Source of the DNA: Delia radicum
Lineage: Eukaryota; Arthropoda; Insecta; Diptera; Anthomyiidae
Reading direction: 5' to 3'
Length of the DNA stretch: 64,000 bases
Assembly: GCA_021234595.1 (NCBI GenBank)
Contig: CM037851.1
Span: forward strand, 186,366,486-186,430,485
Shown: in pieces, positions 35,456 through 46,521 of the stretch
How positions within the stretch are numbered: position 1 is the stretch's first letter
How the letters are laid out: each line of letters begins with the position of its first letter
The notes under the pieces: model-generated
What the model was told of the DNA's origin: nothing
Database searches by the model: none
What the model saw: only the letters and a program-made list of their open reading frames with translations
Made by a program: the position numbers and the translations under genes

Positions 35456-35934
35456 CCAGTGACAAAACTGACAACATTGATGGTACGTAGACCGACGATC
35501 TGGCCCTACAGAGTCTAAAAATTAATTTAAAAAAAAAAACTATATTTAATAAAAAAGTATTGTTTTTATTGATAATTAGTTTTTAAATAAAATTACCACA
35601 CACGAGAATCGAACCCAGTCCTCCAGGTTTGCTAGTCAACCGCTTTACCATTTAAGCTATCTTGACTTGTTATACTTTATATAAATGACTTGCTTGCACA
35701 AAATGTCATTACTTTCCAGCTTACAAAAAATTAAAAATAAGTGGCAGAGTTAAAGAAATAATAAGTCTAAAAATAGTTTTTCACAATATTTTTAGACCAT
35801 TACTTTATATTTAAAATAATGATCAAAATAAGTACATATGGGTAACGCATTATATTTTGCATAGAAATAATTTGAAAATTAACTAGTTATTAGTAAATCT
35901 TTTTACTTGGTTTCCAGTAATGCAGAGAGACTGG
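35456..35934. mobile_element. MITE-like repeat with internal tRNA-like module
   Basis: CCAGTGACAAAACTG at the left and a right end reading inward CCAGTCTCTCTGCATTAC share only a short CCAGT terminus. On the minus strand the middle contains box B GGTTCGATTCT (35605-35615) and box A-like TAGCTTAAATGG (35648-35659). The phrase TGACTTGCTTGCACAAAATGTC after it also occurs at 23450-23475, so the two are relatives. Non-coding. The boundaries are tentative. Confidence 0.5.
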
Positions 35935-36088
35935 TAGTAGGAAAAATCATGACTTGGAATAATTTTGAAAATTTTAGCAAGATTTTCTGTAAGTATGGTT
36001 GACAACCGAATTAAATAATAGGCTTAGTGAAGATTAGTGATTGTTTTCGTGTTGGCATCGGTAATGGTACTTTGATTAAAATCGGTAT

Positions 36089-36350
36089 TACACACAGAAA
36101 AAAATTTAGCTATTTGCCAAGTGAAATTCGGTTACTACGACTCAAATTCGGTTATTACGAATTGCAGACAGTTGGCACAACTTTATGTTAGTTTTCACAA
36201 CAAAGTTCGGTTAATTCAACAGAATTTTAGTTGCAACACCCAAAATTTTTAGAAATCGTATGTAAATATCGTTGTACTAACTGAATTTATAAGTTGTTAA
36301 TATTAATAAACATTTTTCAATTCGGTTGACACATTATTTATCTGTGTGTA
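36089..36350. mobile_element. MITE with TACACACAGA ends
   Basis: TACACACAGA at the left and TCTGTGTGTA at the right are perfect 10-bp inverted ends. CAAATTCGGTTA-type words repeat inside. No ORF. Confidence 0.5.
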
Positions 36351-36850
36351 CTATTCACAATATTATAGCAGTAACTGATTGTAGTTTATTTAAAAACTAA
36401 TCTGTAAACTTTGCTTTTTAAGGATTAAAATTGCAAAGAAATATTTATTTAACTTATTTTAACATTTATTAAAAAATACACATAAATACTGTTTTTTGTA
36501 CCTGTTATTATTTTGATTTGCAATTTCTTTTTACAAAAAAAACTCTTTTTGAACCAACAACTCAATGATAGTAAAAAAATAGAAAAACTGTAGTTTTTAT
36601 TAATATGAGTACATGAGTTCATTTTTGATAGTTAAAATAAAATAAAATTGTTTATTTTTACGGATTTGGGTGTTTTTAATTTTTTTTTATTATATTTTTG
36701 ATAGTAAAAATAAAATAAAATACTTTATTTTATTTTATTTTATTTTATGGATTTTGAGTTAATTTTTTAATAGTTAAACAAAAAAAATTAAAAATACATT
36801 TGATTTAAAATAAAAGTGAGTAGACCTGTTTTTAACTATATATTTATTAG
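36351..36850 (+). repeat. dispersed repeat, inverted copy of 53155-53585
   Basis: GCAGTAACTGATTGTAG, AATATTTATTT, TTTATTAAAAAA and GTGAGTAGACCTG-TTTAACTATA match the minus-strand reading of 53155-53585 in order. It contains a (TTTTA)n tract at about 36723-36748. Non-coding; the 27563-28141 element is related. Confidence 0.65.
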
Positions 36851-38428
36851 TTTAAAAGTAAATATTCCTTTGCTTTTAACGACAACATATTGTGAGTTAG
36901 AATGCTCCGATTTGTTAAATTTGTATATAAAATAATTATTTTTTAATAGAACATACAAATAAGGGATACAAATTAAAAGTCCAGTTAAATATTAATGAAT
37001 AGGTTAACTCAATTTTTGTATGGACGTTACTGAGGGCAATAACATTTCAAAATCCAGAAACATGGTCAGTAGATCGATTTTACCGAAAAACTTTAAAAAC
37101 AATTTCTGAGAAGGATTTTGAGATTACGAAACATACTAATTTTTATTTTGTCTTGTTTTATGTTTTTACAAAACCGATTCACTTCACAAGAGTTCGAGGC
37201 TACTCAACAAAATGTTTTGGTCTCAAACTATAAATTTAAGTGTAATTTTGTTAACTGCAGACTATGTAAGTATTATTTGTTAGATAGACTTTTAATATAT
37301 ACTTTCATTATAATAAAAATTATATATTTTTCGCTTAAATTGCATATGAAATAGAAAAATAAAACAGATTTTGGTTTAGTTTTTTTTACCATTTATTCTA
37401 AATCGAATGAAAAGTGTTTTAAAGACTTTAAGGTCCTAAAAGTAACCGTTCAACTAATAATTTGTTTGTTAAGTGGCTAGAACTCTTGCTTAGTTATTAA
37501 TCCAAGAGCAAAAAATATAAAACTTTTATGATTCCTAAATAATGCCCTTTCAGCAAACCGGTACCCCTTCAAATAATTGTCATTAAAGGCCGCTATAGCC
37601 ACTACTCAAATTATTTAAAAAAAAATTAAATTTTTTCAGATCGTAGCAATAGTAAGCCATTTTCGCAAATTTTTTAGGCTCTTCGTTAATAATCAAATAT
37701 AGATGAAACCCAACCTTTGTACATAAGTTTCAAGTTTTAAATGTTTGTAAAAATTACATTTAAGAAGACTAATAAAAAACGATAATTTAAATTTAATTGC
37801 AAAATCCTTCATTTCTTTTTTTTTTTTTTTAAATATAATACAAAAAACCTTAAAACTACTTATATTTTTAGAAAGTTTTGGAATTGGCATGTCATTCTTC
37901 GCTCGAAATTAGCAATTTAGATTTTGTCAAAGAGTCTAGGGCAACCAAAAAAATTGTGAATGCTCAAAACTATTTAATTTAACAATGAATAAAAACTACA
38001 AACCCTGTAATTTGAAAGTTATTTTTGCCTTATTATATTTCTTTAATCGGTTCGGGGGTTGCGGATATATAACCCTCATTCCCCCCATGGATCCGCCTGG
38101 TTTCTACACTGGGGAGGTTTTAAATATTTAACAATACAAAAGTGATACACATTTTTTTTTAGTATTTACATTCACAGCTGTATTTGTCAATGCCATACAC
38201 AATACAAACGAAGTGTAATATTTTTAGAATGGAGGTTTTTGTTAAAAAAAAAAACAAATATTACTACAAATAAAAAATAAATCAACACAGGAAAAGTTTG
38301 TTTTTTCATTTTAGGTTAAAGTAGCGCTATTCACCACCATAGTACAAAAGTCTTCAGTCAGGTATAATAGCACTACCTTTATTGTAAATAAAAACAAAAC
38401 ACACGCAAATTAAAATATGTTTTAAGTA
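36851..38428. other. non-coding stretch
   Basis: A plus-strand frame around 37118-37354 starts with a hydrophobic segment, but it has no upstream support, no recognised family and no convincing ATG. I do not call it. No other structure was seen. Confidence 0.45.
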
Positions 38429-38513
38429 CGAGGGCGGATCAATAAGTCAGTGACTTTTAGAACTTCCCTCGTAGTTATATGAAATGTAATACTGTTCCCA
38501 TCAAGTACCACCG

Positions 38514-40345
38514 CACTGTGGGGTGAGAGCCTTCAAAAGTGGCGATTAATTCAAAAGATGAACTTTAACTTTCACAACGGTATTTGGTACCATATGAAAG
38601 TAGATAAAATGCTACATCACTAACTGCAAAAATTAAAGTTCTGAGTTGTTTACTTTATTTGCAGTGAGTGCTTAAAGTTCAATAATTTTTGCTGTTTTTG
38701 CTCGCATTGATAAGAAAAGAAAATTTTGATATTTCAAGTGATTATATTTTTTATTAAGACTTCTATAAGTAAAAGTTTTATAATGGAACCGTCAACTTCA
38801 GGTATATGAGCATATAAAAAATTACTTTTTGTTTAGATAAATGTTTTAGAAATATTTAAAAAAAAAAAAACAAAATTGCTCTAAAAATGTGGTATTTTTG
38901 GTATTTACAATGAGTTTCAACAACTTTGCGGGTGATTCGGGGAAAAAATGTTTTTATGCTCTTTAAATATGAGATTTTAGCTAATAAATCCCAGAATGCC
39001 TTGTTGCGCATTGGTGCGATTTTTGAGTTATGAAGGTTTTTGTGAGAGAACTCCAGTTGCTAAAAGTGAATGTGAAAAAAAACAAACAACAAAAAGATTA
39101 TTGCTAATACCAAAAAACGCATTCAAAAGGAATTTAGAGAGAAAACTGGATTGATTGTTGACCAACCAAAACCAGGTTTTGGAAACTCAAATGATGGGAA
39201 TACTGCAAGGCGTTTTTTTAAGAATGCTGAAGTATCTGCCGAAATTACAAAAATTGATTTGCAGTTGATAAAAAATATGCATACAATATTAATAGTTGTT
39301 TCCAGTGGCAACGAGGTCAATATAGAAAAATTTTCAAATTTCGCTAATGATACTGCCAGGTTATTTGTTAAAAATTATCCATGGTATTATATGCCTCCTA
39401 CTCTACATAAATACTTTATTCACGGGCCAGAAATTATATCGCTTTCACCATTGCCTATTGGCCAACTAACTGAAGAATCTCAAGAAGCTAGAAATAAGGA
39501 CTTTAAAAGTTATAGGGAGCACTTTTCGCGTAAAAGCAGTAGGAAAAATACCATAGAAGACGTGTTCAATAGGTTTCTTTTGAGTTCTGATCCATTCATT
39601 TCAAGCATGAGAAATAGCTGTAAAAAGAAAACGGAGCAAATGCCAAAGTCTGCATTGGAGTTACTTGTTCTTCCCCACAGTGAAAACGATAATGATGGCG
39701 ATGATGAAGGTGATGATGAAGACTATTTTAATGATGATTTTGAAGATAATGATGATTATGAAGATAATGATGATTATGAAGTTGATGATGATCATGGAAG
39801 TAAATAATACTTATGAAGTTAATGAAATTAAGTAAATACAAAAGCCTTATAAGTCTATTTTTTAATGTTTATTTTCTTAAATGTTTGTTTTCTATTGTTG
39901 AATATTTATAAATAAAAATTAATAGTATTTTCTAATGTGTCTTTTTGAGTTAAATCTACAAAATTATGGATTTTTGAGAAAATATATGAATTTAAAGTTT
40001 AAAATTTGCTAATATAAATTCATATTAAATATTTAGTCCTTTTATTTAAACAAAAAAAAATTTTTTTTCTAAAAGCACATAATGTGTGCTATAATTTACA
40101 ATTTAATTCACTAATTTATCGTTTTCCATTCCAAAGTTACAGCAAAAATAGTCAAATAAGACGAATTTTTTCAAAATACAAAAAACCCCATAAAACGTTA
40201 AAAAAATTTTTTCTTCAACAATTTTTTTTTTTTAATGATGAGTTTTTATGTGTTTATTAATATCAATCAATAAAAAATAACAACATTTTAAAATTACGAC
40301 TTCTATGAATTAATCGCCACTTTTGATACCATTCACCCCACTGTG
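38514..40345 (+). mobile_element. Transib transposon (RAG1-related)
   Basis: The termini CACTGTGGGGTGA and, read backwards from the right, CACAGTGGGGTGA extend into about 40 bp of imperfect inverted repeat containing AAAAGTGGCGATTAATTCA at both ends. CACCG duplicates on both sides (38509-38513 and 40346-40350), a 5-bp target site duplication. Terminal CACAGTG, identical to the V(D)J signal heptamer, 5-bp GC-rich duplications and a RAG1-core-like protein are the known signature of Transib elements. At 1.8 kb it is shorter than full-length copies; the N-terminal and central transposase is deleted. Confidence 0.85.
39076..39807 (+). pseudogene. Transib transposase, C-terminal part
   Basis: The frame is open from 39076 to the stop at 39805-39807 and preserves the C-terminal third of a Transib transposase. 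It reads GLIVDQPKPGFGNSNDGNTA, then YPWYYMPPTLHKYFIHGPEI, LPIGQLTEESQEARNKD and IEDVFNRFLLSSDPFI. The E of TEES aligns with the third catalytic acid of the RAG1/Transib DDE triad (RAG1 has HK..HVPEI and an SE..E...K pattern here). A very acidic Asp/Asn/Glu tail (about 40 residues) closes the protein. Upstream, coding sense continues one frame over (38996 onward, ending KSECEKK) and is broken at an A8 run. A short first exon (MEPSTSG, then GTATATG) at about 38783 may be the original start. Confidence 0.8.
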
Positions 40346-40445
40346 CACCGGTTAGTAGACTACTGTCAAATTTTGAGCAAGTTCTGTCATTTACTTTGTG
40401 TTTAAAAGCTGTTCAAAACATACAACCTCGTGGATTTTTTTAAAA

Positions 40446-40830
40446 ATGGAAAAAAGTGAATTTCGAGTGCTCATTAAACATTATTTTTTGCGAAAAAAAT
40501 CCGTCAATCTAACCAAGGAAAAGCTTGGTAAATACTATGGGGACTCTGCACAATCGATTTCAATGGTAAAAAAAGTGGTTTATTGACTTTCTTTGTGGTC
40601 GCACAAGTACAAATGACGCTGAACGTTCTGGACGGCCAATTGAGGTCAATACACCCGAAAATGTCGAAAAAATCCACGATGGTGGTGGTGTTGGCCGATC
40701 GAAGAGTAAAAGCGCGTGAGATTGTTGATGCCATAGGCATTTCATATGGCAGTGTGGTTTCGATTTTAAATACAATATTGGAGAAACGTTGGACTAAGTG
40801 TATGTTGAGAAAATATTTTTTTTTTTGCAA
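40446..40830 (+). pseudogene. mariner transposase N-terminal half
   Basis: The ATG at 40446 opens MEKSEFRVLIKHYFLRKKS, the first helix-turn-helix region of a mariner transposase. At an A run near 40575 the frame shifts and continues WFIDFLCGRTSTNDAERSGRP, the linker between HTH motifs. It then shifts again near 40680 to LADRRVKAREIVDAIGISYG, the second HTH. The catalytic DDD domain is entirely missing, and the last LRKYFFFCKK-like residues run into the 3' end of the element. No activity is possible. Confidence 0.8.
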
Positions 40831-40878
40831 AAAACTGTGTTTCATTAAAAAAGCCAAGGACTTATTGGTCCGCCCTCG

Positions 40879-41111
40879 TAACAACTCCAATGTTGCAAAA
40901 ACAGACCGAGAACTCTTTTTGTAGGATGATCATGAATGCCGCAATTTTTTTTTTTTGTATCGTATGCATTGCTCTATGAGGATTTACAACAATTTTGCAG
41001 ATTTTTAGAGCAAATATTTGCAAAAAAAAAAAAAAGCCTGGCCTTGTAAAATTGTCTAAGTGTTGAACTGATAGCAATACAATTGCGAAAATGCTGGGGT
41101 AATATGCTAAC
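40879..41111. other. non-coding flank
   Basis: Nothing supported apart from A/T runs near 40945 and 41020. Confidence 0.5.
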
Positions 41112-41250
41112 ACTACATTCATACTGAACCCCAAAATACAAATTTTCGTTTATTGCAAGTTGCCGACTTTCAAATCCCATTCAAATCTTAAATCGAAAAC
41201 TTGAAAAAAAAACGAAAAAAAATATTGTGAGGTTCAGTATGAACGTAGTA
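41112..41250. mobile_element. 139-bp MITE
   Basis: ACTACATTCATACTGAACC at the left and its near-exact complement (one mismatch) at the right enclose about 100 bp of non-coding DNA. The ends are of an unrecognised type. Confidence 0.7.
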
Positions 41251-41785
41251 TAAACTGCATTTTTGTTTTAAATTACACCAGCCTTTTTCTTGGTTATTTA
41301 TATAAGTTTGCGCTATGTTAAATTTTCATTGATGAACTTTAATAAAAAAAACATGCTATGTAAAATTTACATTGATGAAATTTGGAAAATAAAGTTAGTT
41401 ATATGTATATTTTGTCTAATAAAAAAATAATTAATTTCAAAAAGCATTTACAATGGGTGCTCTCACATCTTAATAAAAGTCATGTTTTTGATAGTGGATT
41501 AAAAAATAAAGAACACTGAAGTTTTTGGTGGCGCAATCTCACATTTAAGCGTTAAAAGGTTTACTGTGCGAATTTTCCGAATGATTTAAATCAATTTTTG
41601 CATAAAGTAAAGGAAATGGAATTCGTACATTGAAATTTTTCGTGTGCCATGCACGGTTTGACTTTAAAATAAAATTTTCGTAAAATTTCAAAAAATAATT
41701 ATTTTTTAAAATTTATTATTTTTGACTAAAAACTCTTGATGATAAAATCTAAGAAAGATTAAAGCTTTATCTCTAATAATAACGG

Positions 41786-42004
41786 ACGTATTCAGAAAAA
41801 AAGCTTAATTCAGATTTCAAATACATTTTAGTTAAAACACATTTAAAGGCTTAAAACGGTATTCATAAACGAATATTAGTTTAAAATACATATTTTAAAC
41901 CTTGTGTAAAAGTTGATATTCGTTTATGAATACAATGTTAAGGCTAAAATTTGTGTTTTAACTGAAATTTATTTGAAATGCTGTTCAATATTTTTATAAA
42001 TACG
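41786..42004. mobile_element. palindromic MITE, about 220 bp
   Basis: Nearly the whole length folds back. CGTATTCAGAAAAA, then AGTTAAAACACA and ATTCATAAACGAATAT on the left have complements in order on the right, separated by only about 25 bp in the middle. No ORF. Termini approximate CGTATT. Confidence 0.7.
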
Positions 42005-42397
42005 GGGATAAGTCTTTACTTTGGTTTAAGTACACACAGGATTTTATCAGGATACCTTTAAAAGATATAGTCTTAATTATAAACTAATAGACGATTTTTT
42101 ATGAAATTTTCCAGAAAGGAGAATATTATATATGAATATTAGAAGCAAAGCTTTAAAGCTTAAACAATATGTATTGTAGTTTAAATACTTTTTCGCCCAA
42201 TTTCGCTCTTTTTCATTAAGAGAAAATATATATATCTTCTTTAAAAAATTTTTCTATGTCATGCTGTGTAATTATTTTTCTTTATTTTTTGTAAATAAAC
42301 GGAGGTTGAAAGCTTTTTGTAAATAAATAAAAATTTTGATTTGATTTTTATGAAATTTTGCATTATTAACCCTCTAACGGCTAAGTATAAATTTGCT
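42005..42397. other. non-coding stretch
   Basis: CGGAGGTTGAAAGCT at about 42300 echoes the unit start of the 49 kb tandem repeat; nothing else is supported. Confidence 0.45.
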
Positions 42398-42770
42398 ACA
42401 CTCAGGGAACTTATGCTTTAAAAATATGTTGTTGTTTAGATTTTTATACAGTTTCTTTATATTTCAATGTAAATGGCAGTCATTTGCAGAACAAAATTAT
42501 TTTTTTACTAACCTTGTAGTTTATTTAAAATAACAAACCACATCAAATGACTGTTTTATGATTTTACATTAATTTTTTACTGTTGTTTTTTGTTATTTAA
42601 AAAATAAAAAAAAGTATATGTTTGCTTAATTTTTACTAACATATGTGGGTAATTTTTACTACAATTGTTAGTAATTTTTTTAACAGTAAAAACAAATGAA
42701 AAATATTAGTCGTCCTTTCTTTCAGGGAAATTTCATTTGTTTCTAACAACAATTGCTGTCGTATTTAAAC
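42398..42770 (+). mobile_element. CACTCAG-GAACTTCTGC MITE family, copy d
   Basis: Starts CTACACTCAGGGAACTTATGC and keeps GTCATTTGCAGAACAAA, ACCACATCAAATGACTG, ACTACAATTGTTAGTAAT and CAAATGAAAAATATTAGTCG in the order of copy c (23519-23922). The right end is eroded. Confidence 0.65.
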
Positions 42771-42799
42771 AACATAAATTGTATGCCAAAAAATCACAA

Positions 42800-43260
42800 A
42801 AATACCAATAACAAGTCCTCTTTGTGATACAGTATAACAAGGTCGAGGCGGGTTCATAACAAATCCCCCTCAAATAAGTTCTGTGCAAAAACTGTCTCCC
42901 GATTTCATAGAAAAAGCATGCTCAAAATGTAAAAAGGACATGGAAACACCATACGATTACAAATATAAACGAACATTGGCAAAAATATACCATTTATCGG
43001 ATCGTGCATCAGCGAAGAACCGCCAGAAAATAAGACAAACACTCAAAAAGCCCAAACGTCTAACAACAAGTGCCCAGCTGCTGAAAAACTCAAAAGACTA
43101 GATGAAAATGAAGGACGTAAAAACGCACAGAATACGTCGATTGTAAATCTCATAAGAAAAATACGACTACCTAATATTACACCTGCACCAAAACGTCAAC
43201 AATTTGTGCATATTAATCCTGACATAATGGTTTTTTATTTAAAGGGCATTTTATCCTGAC
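42800..43260 (+). pseudogene. unrecognised protein-coding remnant
   Basis: A coherent reading runs through PDFIEKACSKCKKDMETP, then KYKRTLAKIYHLSDRA and KNRQKIRQTLKK. It then shifts frame near 43070 and continues KCPAAEKLKRLDENEGRKN, SIVNLIRKIRLPNITPAPKR and INPDIMVFYLKGI. The basic, Lys/Arg-rich character and one CxxC pair suggest a nucleic-acid-binding or transposon protein, but I do not recognise the family. A 35-bp stretch containing CCTGACATAATGGTTTTTTA is duplicated in tandem at its end (about 43218 and 43253). No start or splice sites were identified. It lies just beyond, and antisense to, the Sox gene 3' end. Confidence 0.5.
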
Positions 43261-43646
43261 ATAATGGTTTTTTATTTGAAGGGCATTAAGGGAGGATAAA
43301 ATAAATTGTTAAATTTGTAAACTAAAAAAATACTAAAAATTAGTACACACATTAATGCAGATTACAATAATATAATTTATTTATATATAAATTTTTCAAT
43401 GTATTTTTAATGACTTTGTTTTTGCTTGCAAACATACAAATTTAATTTAATAAAATAATAAAATATAAACTAATCAAAGGATATTTTACGAGTTTTACCA
43501 GTAAAATAGTTAAATAAATTTAAGTTGAATATTGATATGGTACATATAAAACTTAAATATTAAAATTATTTTAATAAAAAAAAAAACTAATTAAATTATA
43601 TTTTTATACTTATTATTGAACATTATAACCACTCCATAATAAATGA
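43261..43646 (-). other. probable Sox 3' untranslated/flanking region
   Basis: Minus-strand sequence after the proposed Sox stop codon (43647-43649). It is very AT-rich, with several AATAAA/ATTAAA-like words on the minus strand (for example complements of TTTATT near 43580 and 43385). The polyadenylation site is not resolved. Confidence 0.35.
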
Positions 43647-45487
43647 TTATGATGAGATGGGGAAGCATTGATGTGATGTTAGTTGATGATGATTATGATG
43701 ATGATGTTGTTGTGGGCGGAGATGATGATGCTGATCATTGTCATCATTAGCGTATAAAGAATATTCAGAATCTTGCTGCAGCTGTTGTTGATGTTGCTGA
43801 GTTGAAAACTGGCGATGTGGTTGTTGTCATTGGTATTGTTATTGTTGAGGCACGTTGTTGAGGCATAAAAAAACAATTTAAATTGTCAGTGGCATGTACT
43901 ACATGTGCGTTAATTGAATTTGATGAAGACGACGAAGGTGATGTTGGAAAGTTTATGTGGCGATGATAACGAGGATGTTGTTGAAGATGAACAGGATATT
44001 GAAGAGCTTGAGGGTGTAGGTAAACAACTTAATGTTGTAGGCTTCTGTTGCAGTCTGCAAACCATGTGTATCTTGTGGCATTTTTGAATATGAAAAAGAT
44101 TTCACAGAATTATTAACAATCAAACCAGAAGTTTCAACAGCAGTTGATGATGATGATGGCGACGATACAGCGGGAGATATTGCGGTATGGCTATGTATGG
44201 AGGTGGTCATTGTCGTGGTATTTGTATGAACATTGTTGGGCTCAATTGGCATCATTTGATCCATAAAGTATTGTTCTAAATGGTCTTCAACATCTTCATT
44301 TTCTAAAGAATCCAGCCGTTGAAACCGTAGTCGAAAATGGCGCCACATAATTATTGACATTCCCATTAGTAGTGCTTGTGGTGGTGGTGGATGTTTTATG
44401 CAAAGTTCCCATAATATTTGTTGGCTTTGTGAGCGGTGAAGATATGTTAAAATAATTTAATGGTTCAATGGTGTGTATCGTGGGAGATGATGCACATTCA
44501 GTACGATTATATGTTGCTGCTGTTGAATAGTCGGATAACACCGAACCACCAACATTATTATAATTTTGAAATTCTATAGAATTTGGTTGATCATATTGTG
44601 AACGATTTGTATAGAATTGTAAAGCGTATGGTGGTAATTGATTTAGATTTTCTGTAAGCGCGACATTGTCATTTGTTGTTGCTGCTGCTGCACCATTGGC
44701 AGTGCTGCCGAAGGAACAATCATCTAAGGATATAAATTCTCGTCCTTCAATATTCAGTAAATTGTATTCATTTATTGCTGTACCAGTATTTATATGTTGT
44801 GTTGTCATTATATTACGTTGTTGCTGATGTTGTTGTAGTTGTTGCTGTAGAGTGGAACGTGCATATGGTGTAGCTGGTGGTGTTAAGGGATGTGTATCAT
44901 TCCCTGTCGTACCACATGACTGTAAGGAACTAGTTGTGGAACAAGGACTATCTAAACGTTTTGTAAAATCATAACGATTAAACATAAAATCTGTAGTGTC
45001 ATCACCCATTACTAGGCCACCTCCACACCCAGTCCCATTTAATACATGCCCTTGTGTCAGTAACCCTGCTGTTTTACACGCATTCTTTAATGTTTCATTT
45101 ATATTCATCATTGTATTGTATGTGGATTTTCCATTTGTTAATTTTTCTGCTGCTGTTGTTTGTTCTCGTTGTCGTTGTTTGTTATTTTTGCCATTTATCC
45201 GTGTAGAAAAATGCGTATGTACCACTTTTCTATTCTGGCCATTGTTCGGCTTAACTTCGCCGTTTATATTGTTGTTGGTCGTTCCATTATTGTTCGCGAG
45301 CGTCATCATTGCTGATGTTACTAGAGATGTTGTTAAGCCATCGCCACATTTCACTGCGCTGGATGTTAGTGAACGTCCTTTTTTTCTTCTTGGTTGATAT
45401 TTATAGTCGGGATGTTCTTGTTTATGGGTTTTACGCAATTTTTCAGCCACATCCATAAATGGTTGTTTATCGGAATCCTTAAGGTTT
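43647..45487 (-). CDS. Sox100B: Sox100B-like SoxE factor, 3' exon (frame-broken end)
   Basis: This exon starts after a TTATTTCAG acceptor at 45488-45489 and completes the HMG box: NLKDSDKQPFMDVAEKLRK, then HKQEHPDYKYQPRRKKGR. The HPDYKYQPRRKK end of the box marks group E Sox factors. The transactivation region is Asn/Thr/Ser-rich with a Gln/His tract (LQQQLQQHQQQ) and stays in one frame to a stop at 44296-44298. Conserved-looking sequence then continues in other frames: ENEDVEDHLEQYFMDQMM (about 44325-44040), a Ser/Thr stretch (about 44040-43925), NSINAHVVHATDNLN (about 43925-43800) and a Gln/His-rich end DSEYSLYANDDND...HQCFPISS with stop at 43647. Either indel errors, a short unannotated intron, or real damage explains this. 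Confidence 0.75.
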
Positions 45488-46521
45488 CTGAAATAAGGGA
45501 AAACCAATTTACATTTTTAGCTCAATATGCATAAAAAATATCAAAAAATTTATCGACAATTTTTATATGTAAAAACAGTTTTATAAACGCCCGATGAAAA
45601 AAGTTTCTATATAACTATATACAACTTGATATCATTATATATGCTTATATTTATGGCAATATATTACGATATATGTTCATGTCTTATACTTAGTTTATGA
45701 TTTTTTGATATGGCGTAATATATCATCATATATCATTGTATCGTATGTTATATATTAGCATAACATTTCATATTAAATAGATACAGATCTATATATGACC
45801 ATATATTCTACCATATATGAATAGTGTATATGGTACACTTAATCAATAATAGTTATATCACTTTTATATATAATGCAAAACATAACATTATATACAAATA
45901 TATATAATAAAATTTTGTGAAAAAAACCTATGGTTTTTTATTTTTTTAGCACCGTTTTAAATTAGAATATAAATGAGTTTTAAAATGTAATGCAAAAAAA
46001 TTAAAAACTAAGGTTTTTTGTTTTGTAATGATTATTAATATTTTTTTCATTAAAGTACTAAAAAACAACGTTATGAATATTAGTTATTAAGCCAGCGAAC
46101 ATATAAACAAAAGAATAACCAAGGTACTCAACATCTGTTAAATTGTATACGGTTTTAAGAGAGACAGTTTTTAGAGGTCTTTTTAATGCATATTTTTTAG
46201 TAAATATAAACAAAATGTTGTGCTAATTATACAAAACTTATACAGAGACACATTAAAAACAAAAATTAACTTTAAAATTTAATTAAAATTGTTTCAAACC
46301 ATGAAATTAACTAATTAAAAGAACCACTTAACCAGTTCCTGCTTTTAGAAGAGAGCGTTGGAAATGGCTTGTTTCAACAAATAAATCGCCCAAAACATAT
46401 AAAATGCGTAATGGATTCTAAATTTAAATTTTAAACAAATTTTTTTGCTTAAATTCGGAATTTGCTTGACATTTTTTATACTATCACTCAAAACATATTG
46501 TTGTTGTTTTTTTTGTTATAT

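Larger units (their letters stand above)
38429..40878 (+). mobile_element. mariner element, internally deleted and split by Transib
   Basis: It is flanked by TA (38427-38428 and 40879-40880). The termini CGAGGGCGGATCAATAAGTC and, read backwards from the right, CGAGGGCGGACCAATAAGTC differ at one of 20 positions. Removing the nested insertion at 38514-40345 leaves about 0.6 kb, half the length of an intact mariner. The 5' half of the transposase is present and then jumps to the 3' terminal region. The nested element entered the 5' untranslated part. Confidence 0.88.

Noticed and set aside
37118..37354. Frame starting with a hydrophobic, signal-peptide-like segment and followed by GTAAGT
   Set aside because: No ATG at the hydrophobic start, no recognised family, and AT-rich DNA readily yields hydrophobic frames; too weak to call an exon.
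43679..43876. Asn/Ile-rich minus-strand frame of 65 codons
   Set aside because: Out-of-frame reading of the CAN-repeat-rich Sox 3' exon; the Gln/His frame ending in PISS and a stop fits better.
44996..45397. 133-codon plus-strand open frame
   Set aside because: Antisense shadow of the Sox exon on the minus strand.
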